Positions 54,395 to 63,769 of a stretch of 64,000 nucleotides of DNA are shown piece after piece. Below the pieces are notes generated by a model that was not told the origin of the DNA, did not search any database, and was given only the letters and a program-made list of their open reading frames with translations. Source of the DNA: Nitratireductor kimnyeongensis (GTDB lineage: Bacteria > Pseudomonadota > Alphaproteobacteria > Rhizobiales > Rhizobiaceae); the NCBI RefSeq assembly GCF_019891395.1, contig NZ_CP078143.1:434001-498000 (forward strand), written 5' to 3'. Positions within the stretch are counted from its first letter, which is position 1. Each line of letters starts with the position of its first letter. The position numbers and the translations under genes are program-made.

Positions 54395-57300
54395 ATGATC
54401 ATGTTCACTTTTCCCACCGACCGGACCACGGTCAACAACGTCATGGAGACGACCATGAAACCCCTTGCAGAAAAAGCGCGCTCGCCGCGCTGGCTGCTGG
54501 TGGCGGGCATGGCGCTCTCCACCACGCTCATACCGCTTTCCGGCATCAATCAGGCCAGCGCCCAGGACCGGACAATCGAAGAGCTTGAGGTTCTCGAAAC
54601 GCCGGGCGACGCCGAAGGCCCACGCATTGAGCTTGAGCCATTGGAACCCGCAGTCGAGCCCGATCTGACGCCTTTCCTTGAAAAGCGTGGAGCACAGCTC
54701 AATTGCGATTATGTGGAATACCGCCTGCGACTCGGCGTGCGCGGCACACCTGATATGATCGCCCACCCGGGCCTCGACGCGTTTCTCACCAATGTAACCT
54801 TCGAGTTTACCGATCAATTTCCCGCCAATCTGTCGATTGTCGACGCCAGTTTCAGCGGCGACATCATCGGTGTCGGCGGTGGAGCCGTTCCACCCCATGT
54901 GGTCAGCACGACCGCAACCCTGGACGACACGGCCACCCAGTCGGACTTCCACCTTTCCGCCGCCGATCTCGACGGCGACGGCAGTCTGACCGAGCGCGCA
55001 ATCGACATCACCATCAAGGCAAAGATCGACCAGGCGGCGTTCCCTGTCGCAACCAATGTCGACAATCAGGCCAAAGTGGCCGTGATCCGCACGGCAACGG
55101 GCGGGCTTGTCGCCACCATTCCGTCGCACGATCCCGCCCTGCCGGACGATGGCGACTGGAAGACCGGCGACCCGACAACCATCTCGATCGACGTGACGGA
55201 TTGCGATCCGCCACCGCCACCTCCGCCGCCCGGTGACGGGCCGGAAGAGGCCTGTTTCTCGGTCGAGACCGGTGAGGTGGACTGCCTTCCCGGCGGCGGC
55301 GCCTATATTTATCGCATGGACGTGGGGCCGGAAATGGCAGGCAATGTCGTCACCGTCACCTCCACCACGCCCGGCATCACCATCGATCCGCCAAGCCAGG
55401 CCGTTCCGGCCGGCGGTGGCACGTTCGAATGGGAAATCACCGGCGCACTGCCCGGCGATACGGTGCATCTGATCGTCACCGGCATCGAGACCTATGCGGG
55501 TCCGGCCGAAGGCGTCGGCCTGTGCTGTTCACAGGTGGTCGACATCGAGATCCCCGAAGACCTCGAATGCCCACCCGACGATGAAGGCGAGCCCGATATC
55601 AAGGTCGAAAAGCGCGCCGATGAGGCCGAGTGCGAGATCGATGGTTCATGCGATTTCACCATTCGCGTCTCCAATGCGGGTGACGCCCCTTACACCGGCA
55701 AGATCGTGCTGGATGAGGTGACGACCCCCGTCAATGCAACGGTGGTCTCGGGGCCAAATGCGCCATGGACCTGCGTGCCGATGGCCAGCCCCATGTCGTG
55801 CGAGCATCCCGAAACGACCCTCAATCCGGGCGAATTCGTGGAGTTGAAACTCGGTTTCCAGCCGGGGCCGGCATGGAGCTGGAGCGCGATCCGCAACTGC
55901 GCCGAATATGACTACACGGCCAGCGGCAAGGATCCGTTCGGCGATCCGACCAACGACAAGGCCTGCGCCACAATCGCGATCTGCCTGCCGGGCGATCCGG
56001 CCTGCACACGGCCGGAAAACGACATCCCGGACATCGCCGTGCGCAAGCGCGCAGAACCCACGGTCTGCACGCCGGATGGTCTTTGCACCTATGTCGTGAC
56101 CATCCTCAATGCGGGCGCGACGCCGATCAACGGTCCCGTCAGCTTCGTGGACACGTTCCCGGCCGGTGATGTCGCTTCGGCATCGTTCAGCCCCTCACCG
56201 CCCTGGTCGTGCGCGCCGCTCGCCGGCAACACGTTCCAGTGCGATCATCCGGGCCTGAACCTCGTGCCGGGCGCATCGACGGACATTCTCGTGACCACAA
56301 TCGTTGGCGACTATCCGACAAACGAGGTCGAGAACTGTGCGAAAGTGACCGCGCTTGAAGGCGAAACCAATCTCGCCAACAACGAGGCGTGCGCGACGGC
56401 GACCATACCGGGCATCCCCGGCGGCCAACCGCAAATGCGCATCCAGAAGACCTGTGAGCTCACCGTCTCGCTCGCCGAAGGTGTGGCCTGCCGGATCACG
56501 GTCAGCAATGCCGGAACGGCAACACCCGTCGGCCCGGTTCGCGTCAACGACGCCGCCGAGATCATCGGCAGCGGTGCGCCGGTCAATATCCAGACTGTCA
56601 CGCCTGATGGTCCGGAATGGTCGTGCGGCGCAGTGCCTGCGGCAAATCTCACCTGTGAGATTCCCGGCGCCACCATGACGCCCGGTACCGCGCGGCACTT
56701 CGATGTGACGGTCAATGTCTCACCCAATCAGCGGTTCGAAAACTGCGCACGCGGTTCCTTCGGCCCGGCTCCGGGAGACGACATCGTCTATCCCATCGGC
56801 GAGGCCTGTGCTCAGGGCGGCACGCAGATCTCGGTCGAGAAGACCGGCGATGCAGAGTGCCTGCTTGGCCAGCCGTGCACGTTCCAGATCACCATCCGCA
56901 ATGAAGGTCCGTCATCGATCTCCGGTCCGGTTCGCATCGGCGATGCGCTTCGGGTCGAAGGGTTTGGCGGCGTTCCGGCCCGGATCGTTTCGGTGAATCC
57001 GCCCTTCGGCTGTTCCCCCGAACCGACCGAGCTTCCCTTCGCTTGCGAAGCCGGCCTCACCCTTGCCAGTGGCGAGAGCCGCGCGCATGAGGTCGTTGTC
57101 GAGTTGCCGGAAGATGGCGGCCTCGCCAATGAAGTGGGCAATGGTGCATCGGGACGCAACTGCGCTGCGGTGATCGACCGTGATGCGGATGTGCGCACCG
57201 CACCCTCGCTTTCCGGTACGCCGGATGGTGATGGAGATAGCCGTGCCTATGACTGCCATGACTTCACCGTCCTGGCAGACGAGGAAGAGGACCAGCAATG

Positions 57301-58009
57301 TTCGCCGGGTCTCGTCCTCAACAATGCAGGGCGCTGTGTCTGTCCGGAAGGCACCACCTTCCGCAACGGCCGGTGCGTCGGCACGCAGACCGCCCCGGTC
57401 CCACTGCCCACGCCGCGGCCAACACCGCCGCGCGAGCCGGAGCCCAAGCCGCAGGCAGATCCCCGGCCGCAATGCCGGCTCCTGCCGGGTCAGATCCGCA
57501 CACGCGATGGTCGTTGTGTCTGCCCACGCGGAACACGGCTGACCAACGGCCGCTGCGTCAAGCCGCAGGTCGAGCGCGAATGCCCGCGCGGCACGACGGG
57601 CACACCGCCCAATTGCCGGCCAATCCGCCAGCAGTGCCGCCTGCTTCCGGGCATGATCCGCACACAGGACGGACAATGCGTCTGTCCGCGCGGAACACGT
57701 CTGGTGGCCGGTGCCTGCCGCAAGCCGGAGGTGCAGCGACAGTGCCCGCCGGGAACCACGGGCCGCTATCCCAACTGTGTACCCATCGTGCAACCGCGCT
57801 GTCCGCGTGGCACTACAGGAAAATTCCCCAACTGCCGTCCTGTTGTGCAGCGCCGCTGCCCGCCGGGCACCACGGGCAAATACCCGAATTGCCGGCAGAT
57901 CCGCGTGACGCCGCCGGTCAACCGGGTGCCCCGGCAGCAGCTTGATCGTCCGCTGCGCATCAATCCGCAACTCCTGCGGCCGCGCGACAAGGGCAATCAA
58001 CTCCAATAA
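54395..58009 (+). CDS. Large secreted protein with DUF11 repeats and Cys-rich tail
   Basis: A 1204-residue protein. A signal peptide (LLVAGMALSTTLIPLSGINQASAQ) is followed by a region with a proline run (PPPPPPPP) and the Cys module shared with the previous gene (about 287-392). Four DUF11-like Ig repeats follow, each opening with a KxxE/K..C pattern (about 403, 548, 681 and 812: VEKRADEAECEIDGSCDF, VRKRAEPTVCTPDGLC, IQKTCELTVSLAEGVAC, VEKTGDAECLLGQPC). The tail from about 968 has two CVCPRGTRL and several CPPGTTGKYPNC units in a basic, Pro-rich context. GGAGG lies before the ATG. 10 bp after the preceding gene, so same transcript. Confidence 0.8.
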   Translation: MIMFTFPTDRTTVNNVMETTMKPLAEKARSPRWLLVAGMALSTTLIPLSGINQASAQDRTIEELEVLETPGDAEGPRIELEPLEPAVEPDLTPFLEKRGAQLNCDYVEYRLRLGVRGTPDMIAHPGLDAFLTNVTFEFTDQFPANLSIVDASFSGDIIGVGGGAVPPHVVSTTATLDDTATQSDFHLSAADLDGDGSLTERAIDITIKAKIDQAAFPVATNVDNQAKVAVIRTATGGLVATIPSHDPALPDDGDWKTGDPTTISIDVTDCDPPPPPPPPGDGPEEACFSVETGEVDCLPGGGAYIYRMDVGPEMAGNVVTVTSTTPGITIDPPSQAVPAGGGTFEWEITGALPGDTVHLIVTGIETYAGPAEGVGLCCSQVVDIEIPEDLECPPDDEGEPDIKVEKRADEAECEIDGSCDFTIRVSNAGDAPYTGKIVLDEVTTPVNATVVSGPNAPWTCVPMASPMSCEHPETTLNPGEFVELKLGFQPGPAWSWSAIRNCAEYDYTASGKDPFGDPTNDKACATIAICLPGDPACTRPENDIPDIAVRKRAEPTVCTPDGLCTYVVTILNAGATPINGPVSFVDTFPAGDVASASFSPSPPWSCAPLAGNTFQCDHPGLNLVPGASTDILVTTIVGDYPTNEVENCAKVTALEGETNLANNEACATATIPGIPGGQPQMRIQKTCELTVSLAEGVACRITVSNAGTATPVGPVRVNDAAEIIGSGAPVNIQTVTPDGPEWSCGAVPAANLTCEIPGATMTPGTARHFDVTVNVSPNQRFENCARGSFGPAPGDDIVYPIGEACAQGGTQISVEKTGDAECLLGQPCTFQITIRNEGPSSISGPVRIGDALRVEGFGGVPARIVSVNPPFGCSPEPTELPFACEAGLTLASGESRAHEVVVELPEDGGLANEVGNGASGRNCAAVIDRDADVRTAPSLSGTPDGDGDSRAYDCHDFTVLADEEEDQQCSPGLVLNNAGRCVCPEGTTFRNGRCVGTQTAPVPLPTPRPTPPREPEPKPQADPRPQCRLLPGQIRTRDGRCVCPRGTRLTNGRCVKPQVERECPRGTTGTPPNCRPIRQQCRLLPGMIRTQDGQCVCPRGTRLVAGACRKPEVQRQCPPGTTGRYPNCVPIVQPRCPRGTTGKFPNCRPVVQRRCPPGTTGKYPNCRQIRVTPPVNRVPRQQLDRPLRINPQLLRPRDKGNQLQ

Positions 58010-58028
58010 TGGGAAGAACCATGACAAT

Positions 58029-58053
58029 GCCCCGCCGGGTTCTCCGGCGGGGC
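58029..58053. terminator. Bidirectional hairpin between convergent genes
   Basis: GCCCCGCCGG-GTTCT-CCGGCGGGGC: a perfect 10-bp stem with a 5-base loop between the stops of the DUF11/Cys-rich gene (58009) and the giant repeat gene (58076). No long T-run, so possibly a weak or factor-aided terminator. Confidence 0.8.
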
Positions 58054-58075
58054 GCTTATCCTTCCCCAACAGATT

Positions 58076-61000
58076 TCACTCCCCGATGGTCTCGCCCAGG
58101 TCAAAGCCCGAATATCCAGGTGGACGGACTTTGCCGGTGAGCACACGTGTTTCAATGTCCAGACGATATCGGCCGCCCCACTGACGCCAATGGTTTATGA
58201 TGCGCTTTTCAACCCACGCAAGGCGATGTCTGGCGAGGGTGCGGCTGCCTTCTTCATCCAGATAACTTACCCGCAGGATGGAGGGCTCCCTGTCGAGAAT
58301 CTCGATCAGCTGATCGACAGCGGAGAGCCAATCTTGTCTCAGCACACTTCTCCCTTGCATGAAGGCGTCACTCCGAAGATCAAGCCGCACCAAGCGGTAG
58401 ATAGATGCGCCAAAATTGATTTTGGTCATTTTGCCCGCCGTCAAACGAACCACCCGGACATGTTCCGTCGTCAGGCGATAGCCGGAAGGCAGGGTTCGAG
58501 TATCGACTTTGACAACGTAGTTGGTCCCCAAACGCTGATCTGGCAGCGACGCGCATGGTATATGAAAGCGACCCGCCGCGTCGGTCGTTGTCAACTTCCC
58601 TTCCACTGCGGCCAAGCGCACCCCCGGCAGTCCCGGTTCACCTTCATCCGAATACCCGTTCCGGTTTATGTCGTCGAAAACTCTACCGATCACATCACCG
58701 CAGTCGAAAACCGGCTCCTCTTCTATCCGGACACTGGCTTGAGCTTCGGAGGATATCCGGCGACCGAGCGGATCGGTCAGCACCGCAGTGTTGATGTAAA
58801 CACCTGGGCCTATAGACGCCGGGGCGTTCATGCTCAGGCGGATTTCAATGGAACTGCGTGCCTCCAGTAAAATGTCATCGAAGCGCAACAAACGGCCATT
58901 CACGACCGGGGCTGCCGGCGCTCCATCCACCAGTGCAGAACCTTCAACAAAGCGAAACCCCGGCGGAAGCCGATCCTCCACTTTCAATCCTCGAACGGGC
59001 CCATCGCTATTGTTGGTTACGATGATCGTGAATGGCGCCAACTCACCCCGCCGGATGGTCGTTCTTTCCGCAGTTTTGCTGATCGCAAGGTTGCCGGCCC
59101 CAGCCGGTAATGTCAGTGGCAGCGTGCTTTCGTTCGAAGCGAGCGAAAACACCGCTCCACCGCCATCCAAAACTGAGCCATAAGCAATTGCTGTGTTCAC
59201 AACCGCCTCGGAGGTTCCCGCACCATTCTTGATATCAGCCTGCGTGAGCATATAGCTGGCTGAAAAGCGCTCCGTCTCCCCTGCCTCCAGCGCTAGCGTT
59301 GCCGGCTGTACATCAGACAAGCGGCCATTCGCAGCATGCCCGTTGAACTTAGGTCCATGGTCCTCGATCCGAATGTCGGTGACCGGAAGCTTGCCGGTAT
59401 TGGTGACTTCAAACTCGTATAGGAGAACATCGCCGGGTGAAGCCAGGCCGTCGCCATCCATATCCGAGAATTCGCCGGTTTTGGCCAAGCTCAGCCCGGG
59501 GAACTGGAGAGGCAGGACAACGCATTGTTCGGAGGGGCAATCTGGGTCCGCTTCAGCGGGGACTTTGGCAAAGTTGACTACCGTATCCGCCGGGTGTGCC
59601 AGTCGTTCGACCACAGAGGCATCGACCCTCAGAACAAGTTGACCGTTGGTGCTCCCCTCGCGCTGCGGGACAGTCAAGCCTGTCCACTCGACAGTACCGC
59701 TGCTGTGGCGTCCACCGTGGCTGGCGGCCACAAACCGCAAATGCGGGTCCAGAACATCGAGCACGGAAAAGTCGATGGCAGCGCTACCGACATTGGTCAG
59801 CACGATCTCGAATGTAAGGGGCTCTCCCAATTCGGCGAGCCTCGGAACCGCGCCTCCCTCCGTCACAAGCGATTTTGCAACACTCACATCCGGAGGAATA
59901 TGGTTTTCCGTTCGGCAAGGTGCACACGCCCCATTGCTGGCAACCACTGTGTTGGACAAGGTCACCGGTGCATCCTCGTCGACGACAGCCGTATAGGTGA
60001 TGCTGTGAGTTCCAGCCGGCGTTCCCGCGGGAAGCTTGAAGGAAAGCTCCGGTGCTGCACCTGTTTCTGCTTCGAACAGGCCGGAACTGACCACACTGCC
60101 GAATCTGAGCCCGGGCCCGAGCGTATCGGTTAATTCGAGATCCCGCGTTGTCGTCCCGTCTGCAACCACCGTCGTTAATGTGTAGGTCAGCGCGTCTCCG
60201 ATTTCGACGGACGCACCGTCGCCCACATCCGACGTCTTTGACGTACCTAGCCGAACCAGCGGATTTGCCATTGTACAGGATGTGCATTCTCCCACATTCG
60301 CGACCACCGAGTTGGACAGGGGTCCGGTAGCACTCTCGGAGACCGTCGCCGTATAGGAAACGCTGTGTGTCCCCGCCGCCGATCCCGCTGGGAGTCTGAA
60401 GGACAGAACCGGCGCGGAACCGGCGTCGGCAATGAATGCGCCAGGCACGATTACCGTGTTGAAATCGAGCCCCGGCCCAAGCGTGTCGGTCAAAACCAGA
60501 TCCTGTGTCGTCGTTCCTCCCGTCACCTCGGCCGTAAGCGTATAGGTGATTGTGTCCCCCGCCTGAACCCCAACACCGTCCCCTACATCCGATGTTTTGG
60601 ATGAGCTCAATTCAACAAGTGGATTGGAGGTCATGCAGGGCGAACAATCGCCCACATCGGCCACGGCGCTGTTCGAGACCGAATCCGATGCACTGTCTGA
60701 TACCGTCGCCGTGTAGGACACGGTGTAGATTCCCGCTGCCGTTCCGGCGGGCAAGGTGAAGGACAGGATCGGTGCGCCGCTTGTATCTGAGACGAAGGCC
60801 CCTGGCGTCGTGACACTGCCAAAGTCGAGCCCTGCGCCCAGCGTGTCGGTCAGAACCAGATCCTGTGTCGTCACGCCGCCCGTCACCACAGTGGTCAGCG
60901 TATAGGTGATCGTGTCCCCCGCCTGTACGCCGACACCATCGCCCACATCCGAAGCCTTCGACGTGCTCAGTTCCACCAGCGGGTTCGTGGTCGCGCAGGG

Positions 61001-63484
61001 AGAGCAATCCCCCACATCCGCCACCGCACCGTTCGAAACCGATCCCGAAGCACTGTCAGAAACCGTAGCCGTGTAGGACACGCTGTAGGTTCCCGCTGCC
61101 GTGCCGGCAGGCAAGGTGAAGGACAGAGTCGGCGCGCTGCCCGTATCTGGAACGAAAGCCCCAGGCGCGGTGACACCGCCAAAGTCGAGCCCCGCCCCCA
61201 ACGTGTCGGTCAGAACCAGATCCTGTGTTGTGGTCCCTCCGGTTACGAGTGTGGTCAGCGTGTAGGTGATCGTGTCCCCCGCCTGAACACCAACTCCGTC
61301 ACCCACATCCGAAGCCTTCGATGTACTGAGCTCAACAAGCGAGTTCATGGTCGCGCAGGGAGAGCATTCCCCCACATCGGCCACCGCACTGTTCGAAACC
61401 GATCCCGATGCGCTGTCAGACACCGTCGCCGTATAGGACACGCTATAGGTTCCCGCTGCCGTGCCGGCAGGCAAGGTGAAGGAGAGGCTCGGCGCGCTTC
61501 CCGTATCTGGAACGAAAGCCCCTGGCGTCGTGACACTGCCAAAGTCGAGCCCCGCCCCCAGCGTGTCGGTCACAACCAGATCCTGCGTCGTCACACCGCC
61601 CGTCACCACGCTGGTCAGCGTGTAGGTGATCGTGTCGCCTACCTGGACGCCGACGCCATTGCCAACATCCGAGCCCTTCGAAGTATTCAACAAGACCTTC
61701 TGATTGATAACCGCACAGTCGATCTCGCTGTCGACCGCCACAGCCTCAGGAGAAAGTGTGAACGAACTCTCATTAAACGACACCGCTCCCCCTGCCCCCA
61801 TTCCCAAACAGACAACGTCGACCAGAACCCAATTGGGTGGCAAAGTCTCTGAAATGACCGTCTGGACGTCGACCTCTGCCAGGATCTGCGTAGCTCCCGG
61901 CTGAGCAACGCCTTGGGACACGGTGGTGATCGTCTGAGTCTCCCATCCATTGTTGCCGGTGAAGGTGAAACTACCGACATCATCCAAGGTGGTCTTACGA
62001 AGCGTGAGTCTGGGCAATTTGACGAACTGCACAGTCCCCTGCGCCTGATCGTTTGACAGAACAAAATCATCGTTCGTCGGGTCGGTGTCTCCGTCGGAGA
62101 CAGACCGGTCAAGCGAGACAACAAGCGGATAGCTTCCGGAAACGGCATCCGAGTTTGCGACCAACGGGATGGTGAAGCCTATGTTTCCCCCGCTGCCTCC
62201 AGGGACAGGAGCGGGCGAAAGAGGCGTGTTTATAGCACACGACACCGTTTGTCCTGAGACCGTACACCCGGGAACCGGGCTGGCTGTCCACCCTGCCGGC
62301 ACGGAAACTATGATGGCGAATCCATCAGAGGTTTCGACAGGACCGGGGCCAAGATTGGTGGCACTCACACTCATATCCATCGTGTCGCCTGGCGCGTGGT
62401 AAACACCCCCCGGCGCTGAGATGGAAATTGAAAGATCGGGTCGACCCGAGACCGTGAGAGAACAGGTGCTGTCTTCCTGGTCGACCTTTAGGATGTTGCT
62501 CGCGCAACTGCCTGTTTCCGCAAAAGAGTTTTCGGGAATGTCCGTTGGTCTTTGTGATGTCGTAGCCCCATAGCCGGATCCCGGCAGAACATAAACCTCC
62601 TTGCTGGAATCGTAATCAGCCGTATCGTTGTCGGAAGCAGCGAGATATGGCTGGACATCCTCTCCCGAAAGTCCGCTTCCATTGTCGAGAAGAACCCCAT
62701 CCTTGGTCAGATTGAGCAGCCAGCCTGTGCCGCCAATCGTTTGATCCCATGCAAAATCGGAAAAATTCAGAGCCGCCGAGTGGCGCGCTTGCTCCAATTG
62801 ACCACAGTAGACATTGATACCATCGTAGCCACTCCCTCCAGCCTGCCTATGAATCCCCGAGGCTGCGCGATACGCCTCATTATTGCAAAACCAGCCCCGG
62901 AAATTATGCGTGGCGTTGCTCTCGTTCACCCCAACGGTCTGCACGCCTGCTGTCGCAGCCGTATTGACGGAAACCCAATCCGATGCACCCAATTGAAGAG
63001 GACGACACGCCATTTGCAAACTGGAAGCCCAAGAAAATCTGCTTGGAGCCGCAACACGATCGTACCCCCCTAGTTGATGAACTATATGTCCTGGAGGACA
63101 GTATCCATGTCGCTGGGTTCCTTGATTTGGATAGGCGTAGCCGGAAACCTCAGGAGTACCATCAACAGACGTGTTGATCGTTTCCACAGTGCCGTTCGGG
63201 AGGACAGTGATCGACGCGCAATAAAGCCCAACTTGCGCTGTCATACCGCGAACGCCGGAAAAATTTGCGCTCATGGAAACATCAGCGTGATGAAGCCCTC
63301 GAAGCACTGTTCCGGCCGGACATTTGTAAGCTTCGACCGATCCCTTGTTCGATCCGATCGTCCCTACATAATTGCCATCTCCACGGAAACCGATGCCGAT
63401 TTGGGAAAAGGCAAAGTCCGGGAAAAGACAAAGTATGAAGAAGAATATTGATCGTAATAGTAGCTTCTCCACCGGAAACACCAA
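58076..63484 (-). CDS. Giant secreted repeat protein (DUF11 / SdrD-B-like)
   Basis: An 1802-residue exported protein. The signal peptide is at 1-27 (LLLRSIFFFILCLFPDFAFSQ). Residues about 30-230 hold three Cys-paired repeats (YKCPAGTVLRGLHHAD..., GYCPPGHIVHQLGGYD..., GWFCNNEAYRAASGIH...). About 350-600 are Ig-like/DUF11, then five tandem 120-residue DUF11 units at 600-1199. Further DUF11-type domains run to about 1590, and an SdrD-B-like unit (GRVFDDINRNGYSDEGEPGLPGV) follows. The C-terminal 120 residues (SILRVSYLDEEGSRTLARHRL) recall OmpA-like envelope domains, but weakly. The start is a TTG or GTG with no strong ribosome site; GTG 63481 or 63472 are alternatives. Probably an adhesin or surface stalk. 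Confidence 0.78.
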   Translation of the reverse strand: MVFPVEKLLLRSIFFFILCLFPDFAFSQIGIGFRGDGNYVGTIGSNKGSVEAYKCPAGTVLRGLHHADVSMSANFSGVRGMTAQVGLYCASITVLPNGTVETINTSVDGTPEVSGYAYPNQGTQRHGYCPPGHIVHQLGGYDRVAAPSRFSWASSLQMACRPLQLGASDWVSVNTAATAGVQTVGVNESNATHNFRGWFCNNEAYRAASGIHRQAGGSGYDGINVYCGQLEQARHSAALNFSDFAWDQTIGGTGWLLNLTKDGVLLDNGSGLSGEDVQPYLAASDNDTADYDSSKEVYVLPGSGYGATTSQRPTDIPENSFAETGSCASNILKVDQEDSTCSLTVSGRPDLSISISAPGGVYHAPGDTMDMSVSATNLGPGPVETSDGFAIIVSVPAGWTASPVPGCTVSGQTVSCAINTPLSPAPVPGGSGGNIGFTIPLVANSDAVSGSYPLVVSLDRSVSDGDTDPTNDDFVLSNDQAQGTVQFVKLPRLTLRKTTLDDVGSFTFTGNNGWETQTITTVSQGVAQPGATQILAEVDVQTVISETLPPNWVLVDVVCLGMGAGGAVSFNESSFTLSPEAVAVDSEIDCAVINQKVLLNTSKGSDVGNGVGVQVGDTITYTLTSVVTGGVTTQDLVVTDTLGAGLDFGSVTTPGAFVPDTGSAPSLSFTLPAGTAAGTYSVSYTATVSDSASGSVSNSAVADVGECSPCATMNSLVELSTSKASDVGDGVGVQAGDTITYTLTTLVTGGTTTQDLVLTDTLGAGLDFGGVTAPGAFVPDTGSAPTLSFTLPAGTAAGTYSVSYTATVSDSASGSVSNGAVADVGDCSPCATTNPLVELSTSKASDVGDGVGVQAGDTITYTLTTVVTGGVTTQDLVLTDTLGAGLDFGSVTTPGAFVSDTSGAPILSFTLPAGTAAGIYTVSYTATVSDSASDSVSNSAVADVGDCSPCMTSNPLVELSSSKTSDVGDGVGVQAGDTITYTLTAEVTGGTTTQDLVLTDTLGPGLDFNTVIVPGAFIADAGSAPVLSFRLPAGSAAGTHSVSYTATVSESATGPLSNSVVANVGECTSCTMANPLVRLGTSKTSDVGDGASVEIGDALTYTLTTVVADGTTTRDLELTDTLGPGLRFGSVVSSGLFEAETGAAPELSFKLPAGTPAGTHSITYTAVVDEDAPVTLSNTVVASNGACAPCRTENHIPPDVSVAKSLVTEGGAVPRLAELGEPLTFEIVLTNVGSAAIDFSVLDVLDPHLRFVAASHGGRHSSGTVEWTGLTVPQREGSTNGQLVLRVDASVVERLAHPADTVVNFAKVPAEADPDCPSEQCVVLPLQFPGLSLAKTGEFSDMDGDGLASPGDVLLYEFEVTNTGKLPVTDIRIEDHGPKFNGHAANGRLSDVQPATLALEAGETERFSASYMLTQADIKNGAGTSEAVVNTAIAYGSVLDGGGAVFSLASNESTLPLTLPAGAGNLAISKTAERTTIRRGELAPFTIIVTNNSDGPVRGLKVEDRLPPGFRFVEGSALVDGAPAAPVVNGRLLRFDDILLEARSSIEIRLSMNAPASIGPGVYINTAVLTDPLGRRISSEAQASVRIEEEPVFDCGDVIGRVFDDINRNGYSDEGEPGLPGVRLAAVEGKLTTTDAAGRFHIPCASLPDQRLGTNYVVKVDTRTLPSGYRLTTEHVRVVRLTAGKMTKINFGASIYRLVRLDLRSDAFMQGRSVLRQDWLSAVDQLIEILDREPSILRVSYLDEEGSRTLARHRLAWVEKRIINHWRQWGGRYRLDIETRVLTGKVRPPGYSGFDLGETIGE
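59888..61687 (-). repeat. Five tandem 360-bp units within the giant protein gene
   Basis: Units start at 61687, 61327, 60967, 60607 and 60247 (minus strand), each encoding about 120 residues beginning (S/N)TSK.SDVG(D/N)G and ending C.PC.T.N.LVEL. Units 1-3 are near identical at DNA level; 4 and 5 diverge more. In-frame length change by recombination is to be expected. Confidence 0.9.
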
Positions 63485-63583
63485 TTCTTGGGGAATCCGT
63501 GGATTAATAAAAACTTAATTAATTATGATAAAAAAACTGATCAAACGACCGGGTTAGACCTGCATCACCAGAAGACTGGTTGA

Positions 63584-63660
63584 TGGTGGGCCCGGAGGGA
63601 CTCGAACCCCCAACCAAGCGGTTATGAGCCGCCGGCTCTAACCAATTGAGCTACAGGCCC
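63584..63660 (-). tRNA. tRNA with CAU anticodon, probably tRNA-Ile2
   Basis: 77 bases including the encoded CCA. The acceptor GGGCCTG pairs with CCGGGCCC at the 3' end, the D-arm is GCTCAATTGGTTAGAGC, the anticodon arm GCGG-CTCATAA-CCGC and the T-arm GGGGGTTCGAGTCCCTC. The anticodon is CAU. The GGCGGCTCATAACCGCTTGG block is like E. coli tRNA-Ile2 (ileX), which is modified to read AUA, rather than elongator Met. The identity call rests on that likeness. Confidence 0.85.
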
Positions 63661-63769
63661 GGTGGCGATGGATTAATTGCTTTTTTCTCCCCGCACAAGT
63701 CATCTTGCCGCAATCGACACACAATCCGTAGCTAGGCCGCTTTTCGGGACATCGCAAAAGGAGATTTCC

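Noticed and set aside
59888..61687. Possible CRISPR or satellite array
   Set aside because: The 360-bp period is a whole number of codons within one open frame and encodes repeated DUF11 domains. There are no short repeats with unique spacers.
63584..63660. Elongator or initiator tRNA-Met
   Set aside because: The anticodon is CAU, but the anticodon stem and variable region resemble tRNA-Ile2 more. Initiator features (the three consecutive G-C pairs GGG/CCC at the anticodon stem) are absent. Not fully excluded without a covariance-model score.
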